Part shown: positions 28,852 through 32,331 of the stretch, one piece after another
Layout of the letters: the number at the start of each line of letters is the position of its first letter
How positions within the stretch are numbered: position 1 is the first letter of the stretch
From: an uncultured Micrococcales bacterium
Lineage (GTDB): Bacteria > Actinomycetota > Actinomycetes > Actinomycetales > Microbacteriaceae
Reading direction: 5' to 3'
DNA: 32,331 nucleotides
Assembly (NCBI GenBank): GCA_913056225.1
Contig: CAJXMQ010000003.1
Location: forward strand, 1 to 32,331
Translations under genes and position numbers: made by a program
Notes under the pieces: generated by a model
Told to the model about the DNA's origin: nothing
What the model saw: the letters and a program-made list of their open reading frames with translations, nothing else
Database searches by the model: none

Positions 28852-30621
28852 ATGACAAAAGTCCACCACCACGAGTTTGATGTAGTAATTGTTGGCGCTG
28901 GTGGCGCCGGCATGCGAGCAGCTATTGAAGCTGGCCCCCACGCCAAAACCGCGGTTATCTCCAAACTGTTTCCAACCCGAAGCCACACAGGTGCTGCCCA
29001 AGGTGGCATGGCAGCAGCCCTCGCGAACGTCGAAGAGGACAGCTGGGAGTGGCACACCTTTGACACGGTGAAGGGTGGCGATTACCTGGTTGATCAGGAT
29101 GCTGCAGAGATCCTTGCCAAAGAATCAGTGCAGGCGGTTATCGACCTAGAAAACATGGGACTCCCTTTCAACAGAACCCCTGATGGAAAAATTGACCAGA
29201 GGCGTTTTGGAGGCCACACCCGTGACCACGGTAAAGCTCCGGTTAGACGAAGTTGTTATGCAGCTGACCGCACCGGTCACATGATTTTGCAGACCCTTTA
29301 CCAAACCTGCGTCAAGCTGGGAATTGAGTTTTTCAATGAGTTCTATGTTCTAGACATGGTGATGACCGAGGTTGATGGTCAAGAAGTTCCAGCAGCTGTG
29401 GTTGCTTATGATCTGGCAACCGGAGAGCTTCACATCGTCCGCGGTAAGAGCATTGTTTATGCAACTGGGGGCTTTGGAAAGATTTTCAAAACAACTTCTA
29501 ACGCGCACACCCTCACAGGAGATGGAATTGGCATCATCTGGAGAAAAGGCTTGCCCCTTGAAGACATGGAGTTTTACCAATTTCACCCAACCGGTTTGGC
29601 CGGTCTTGGGATCCTGCTTTCAGAAGCGGCCCGAGGTGAGGGTGGAATTCTAAGAAATGCCCAGGGTGAGAGATTCATGGAGCGTTATGCCCCGACCATT
29701 AAAGACCTTGCTCCTCGTGACATGGTTGCTCGAGCAATGGCCAATGAAGTTCGTGAGGGACGTGGTGGTGGACCAAACAAGGATTACGTCTTCCTTGACC
29801 TCACCCACCTGGAACCTGCTGTAATTGATGCAAAATTGCCTGACATCACCGAGTTTGCAAGAACTTATTTGGGTGTTGAGCCATACACCGAGCCAGTTCC
29901 GGTTTTCCCAACAGCTCACTACGCCATGGGTGGAATTCCAACAAACATCAAAGCCGAGGTGCTTAGCGATAATGACACCGTGATTCCAGGGCTGTATGCA
30001 GCTGGTGAGTGTGCATGCGTGAGTGTTCACGGAGCCAACCGTCTGGGAACCAACTCACTGTTGGACATCAACGTCTTCGGTAAGCGAGCAGGAATCTATG
30101 CGGTGGAGTATGCAAAGACTGCAACTCTTCCTCCTTTGCCGGAAAATGCAGAGGCCGATGTTGTGAAGCTTCTGGAGCAGGTCAGGTCTTCAACCGGCGA
30201 CGAGAAGGTAGCTGTTCTTCGCCGTGAGTTGCAGGACACCATGGATGCAAATGCTCAGGTTTACAGAACCGAAGAGAGCTTGAACGAGGCTCTGAACAAG
30301 ATTACTGAACTAAGAGAGCGTTATAAAAACATCTCCATTCAGGACTACGGACAGAGGTTCAACACCGACCTTCTAGAGGCGGTGGAACTCGGATTCTTGT
30401 TGGATTTGGCTGAGGTATTGGCCTATGCATCAAGGGAGAGAAGAGAAAGTCGCGGAGGTCACTTCCGCGAGGATTACCTTGACCGCAATGACGATAAGTT
30501 CATGATGCACTCAATGCTGTATAAAGAGGGCGAACCAACTGGCGAAATCGGAGCTGGAATCCGAGTCGGCTGGAAACCAGTGGTTATCACCAACTACCAG
30601 CCAATGGAAAGAAAATACTAA
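28852..30621 (+). CDS. sdhA: Succinate dehydrogenase flavoprotein subunit
   Basis: [63 protein letters not shown]. Confidence 0.97.
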   Translation: MTKVHHHEFDVVIVGAGGAGMRAAIEAGPHAKTAVISKLFPTRSHTGAAQGGMAAALANVEEDSWEWHTFDTVKGGDYLVDQDAAEILAKESVQAVIDLENMGLPFNRTPDGKIDQRRFGGHTRDHGKAPVRRSCYAADRTGHMILQTLYQTCVKLGIEFFNEFYVLDMVMTEVDGQEVPAAVVAYDLATGELHIVRGKSIVYATGGFGKIFKTTSNAHTLTGDGIGIIWRKGLPLEDMEFYQFHPTGLAGLGILLSEAARGEGGILRNAQGERFMERYAPTIKDLAPRDMVARAMANEVREGRGGGPNKDYVFLDLTHLEPAVIDAKLPDITEFARTYLGVEPYTEPVPVFPTAHYAMGGIPTNIKAEVLSDNDTVIPGLYAAGECACVSVHGANRLGTNSLLDINVFGKRAGIYAVEYAKTATLPPLPENAEADVVKLLEQVRSSTGDEKVAVLRRELQDTMDANAQVYRTEESLNEALNKITELRERYKNISIQDYGQRFNTDLLEAVELGFLLDLAEVLAYASRERRESRGGHFREDYLDRNDDKFMMHSMLYKEGEPTGEIGAGIRVGWKPVVITNYQPMERKY

Positions 30622-31359
30622 ATGTCAGAAGTAAAAGAAATTGCTGAGATCCCCTCATTCACGGTAACTCTTAGCATTCGCAGATTCGACCCTGAAAAAA
30701 GCGAAGAGGCCAGCTGGGAAGAATTCCAAGTGGAAATGCACTCAACAGACAGGGTGCTCGATGCGCTTCACAAGATTAAGTGGGAGCAGGACGGTTCACT
30801 TACCTTCCGACGCTCTTGTGCTCACGGTGTTTGTGGCTCGGATGCGGTCCGCATCAACGGAAGAAACAGACTTGCCTGCAAGACGCTTATCAAAGACCTA
30901 GACATCAACTCGACCATCACCGTTGAACCCATCAAGGGTCTCCCTGTTGAAAAAGATCTAGTAGTCGACATGAACCCCTTCTACCAGGCCTATAAAGACA
31001 TCAATCCATTCTTGCTGGCCAATGACAAGCCAGAAAAAGAGAGACTGCAGTCTCCTGAGGATCGTGCTCGTTATGACGACACCACCAAGTGCATTCTTTG
31101 CGCCGCCTGCACAACTTCTTGCCCAGTTTTCTGGACAGATGGTCAGTACTTCGGACCAGCAGCCATCGTGAATGCCCACCGCTTTATTTTTGACTCCCGT
31201 GATGAGCAAGCTGACCTGAGGTTAGACATCCTGAATGACAAAGAGGGTGTTTGGCGTTGCAGGACTACTTTCAACTGCACCGAAGCGTGCCCTAGAGGTA
31301 TTGAGGTAACCAAAGCTATTGCAGAGGTAAAACAGGCAATCCTCCGAGGAAAGCCCTAA
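30622..31359 (+). CDS. sdhB: Succinate dehydrogenase iron-sulfur subunit
   Basis: RRSCAHGVCGSDAVRINGRNRLAC [2Fe-2S], CILCAACTTSCPVFW and CTEACPRGI cluster motifs. Confidence 0.97.
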   Translation: MSEVKEIAEIPSFTVTLSIRRFDPEKSEEASWEEFQVEMHSTDRVLDALHKIKWEQDGSLTFRRSCAHGVCGSDAVRINGRNRLACKTLIKDLDINSTITVEPIKGLPVEKDLVVDMNPFYQAYKDINPFLLANDKPEKERLQSPEDRARYDDTTKCILCAACTTSCPVFWTDGQYFGPAAIVNAHRFIFDSRDEQADLRLDILNDKEGVWRCRTTFNCTEACPRGIEVTKAIAEVKQAILRGKP

Positions 31360-31796
31360 TGCTTTCGCGCCGGATAGTTTTGTCCAGCGCCCTTGGCACA
31401 GCCGCGGCCGCAACCCTTGCTGCCTGCGCGGCAGGAACTCAGGAATCTGGCCCCAATCCCAGTGAGACCGCTGAGGCTGAGGGTAACCAGCAGCCCAGTA
31501 GCTTCATGATTGGGCCTGCCAGTGAGGTTCCAGTCGGCGGTGGCGCCAAATTCAGAGCGGGCGACACCGATGTCTTTATTACCCAGCCAACGAGTGGTGA
31601 TTTTAGAGCATTCGACGCTCGATGCACCCACGCCGGATGTGCTGTTACGGCTGTGGTGATGCAAGAAATCGAATGCCCCTGCCACGGAGCCAAATACAAC
31701 TTTGAAACTGGTGAGGTAATTTCGGGACCTGCACCCAGGGCTCTTGGAAAACTAACAGTCAACCAGGTTGGCGATCAGTTAGAGGTCAGTTTCTAA
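31359..31796 (+). CDS. Rieske [2Fe-2S] lipoprotein, possible Tat substrate
   Basis: SRRIVLSSALG twin-Arg-like signal, LAAC lipobox, CTHAGCAV ... CPCHGAKYNFETGEVISGPAPRAL; TAATG overlap with sdhB. Confidence 0.9.
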   Translation: MLSRRIVLSSALGTAAAATLAACAAGTQESGPNPSETAEAEGNQQPSSFMIGPASEVPVGGGAKFRAGDTDVFITQPTSGDFRAFDARCTHAGCAVTAVVMQEIECPCHGAKYNFETGEVISGPAPRALGKLTVNQVGDQLEVSF

Positions 31797-32331
31797 ACAG
31801 CTAGCTTCTGCCTCAACGCAGGCAACAGTGCACTGGAAGCACTCAAAGAAGAAGCTCCTAGGTCAATAAACCACTGAGCGGCTTCAGGTTCTCCCGCTAT
31901 CTCCCCGCAAATACTGACGGGCTTTCCAGCGTTTTTGCCAGCTTCGATAATGGTTCCAACCGTGGAAATCACCTTTGGGTGTTTGGCATCGCTGAGGTTT
32001 CGGAATGTGGAGCGGGGTCTTTTCAAAACATACTGAGACAAATCGTTGGTTCCGATTGAAACAAAGTCGACAAGTTTGAATAACTGCTGTAATACCTGCG
32101 GGGTTGCCAATTCGGGAACCTCAACCATTACCCCGAGCTTGTCAAAATCGTATTGTTTGGCCATTTCTAAAAACTCTTTAGCCTCGTCCAGATTAATAAC
32201 CATCGGTGCCATCACCCATAGTTCAGTTTCTGGGTAATACGAACTTGCCTTTGCAAGAGCCTGCATCTGGGTCTGAATTACCTCAGGGTTAGCCAACAGT
32301 GTTGCCAGTCCCCTGCCGAAATAATCTCCTG
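31793..32331 (-). CDS. ptsI: PTS Enzyme I-like PEP-utilising C-terminal domain, 5'-truncated by the window edge
   Basis: Reading frame stays open to the edge (GDYFGRGLATLLANPEVIQ...); VMVEVPELA, SIGTNDLSQYVL, SICGEIAGEP, LGASSLSASSALLPALRQKL match Enzyme I. Confidence 0.82.
   Translation of the reverse strand, partial: GDYFGRGLATLLANPEVIQTQMQALAKASSYYPETELWVMAPMVINLDEAKEFLEMAKQYDFDKLGVMVEVPELATPQVLQQLFKLVDFVSIGTNDLSQYVLKRPRSTFRNLSDAKHPKVISTVGTIIEAGKNAGKPVSICGEIAGEPEAAQWFIDLGASSLSASSALLPALRQKLAV

Noticed and set aside
29650-30030. 126-aa minus-strand ORF inside sdhA
   Set aside because: Antisense to a highly conserved flavoprotein; no supporting signals.
31356-31762. Two minus-strand ORFs (109 and 107 aa) opposite the Rieske gene
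   Set aside because: Overlap each other and the clear Rieske reading frame; likely chance ORFs.

Overview
This is a compact, gene-dense actinobacterial chromosome segment. Protein similarity and gene order suggest a low-GC Microbacteriaceae-like organism; that is inference. It carries about 33 protein genes, including one 59-codon gene missing from the ORF track, and I see no tRNA, rRNA, CRISPR array or transposase. The backbone is housekeeping: galE, purE-purK-birA, an acyl-CoA carboxylase locus (beta, epsilon, maf, biotinylated alpha), an LpdA-like flavoprotein, purine nucleoside phosphorylase, phosphohexomutase, a nucleoside-salvage and BMP-family ABC uptake operon, manC, sdhCDAB plus a Rieske protein, and the 3' part of a PTS Enzyme I-like gene at the right edge. 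The order purE/purK/birA/accD/accE/maf/accA/lpdA/deoD/pmm/add/deoA/cdd/sdh matches, from memory, the M. tuberculosis Rv3275c-Rv3319 region, so departures from it stand out. The main departures are: (1) a three-gene signalling module (response regulator, histidine kinase, degenerate kinase-like protein) between accE and maf; (2) PTS EIIA and EIIB genes with no EIIC, fused to the nucleoside-salvage operon; (3) a translationally coupled lipoprotein plus a 1010-aa secreted LysM protein with a lysozyme/transglycosylase-like N-terminus and about nine degenerate internal repeats; (4) a Rieske lipoprotein coupled to sdhB. Four of five convergent gene pairs overlap at their stop codons. No clearly novel defence or mobile system is visible. 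The orphan PTS with nucleoside salvage, the LysM/lipoprotein pair and the kinase/pseudokinase module are the best candidates for undescribed biology.
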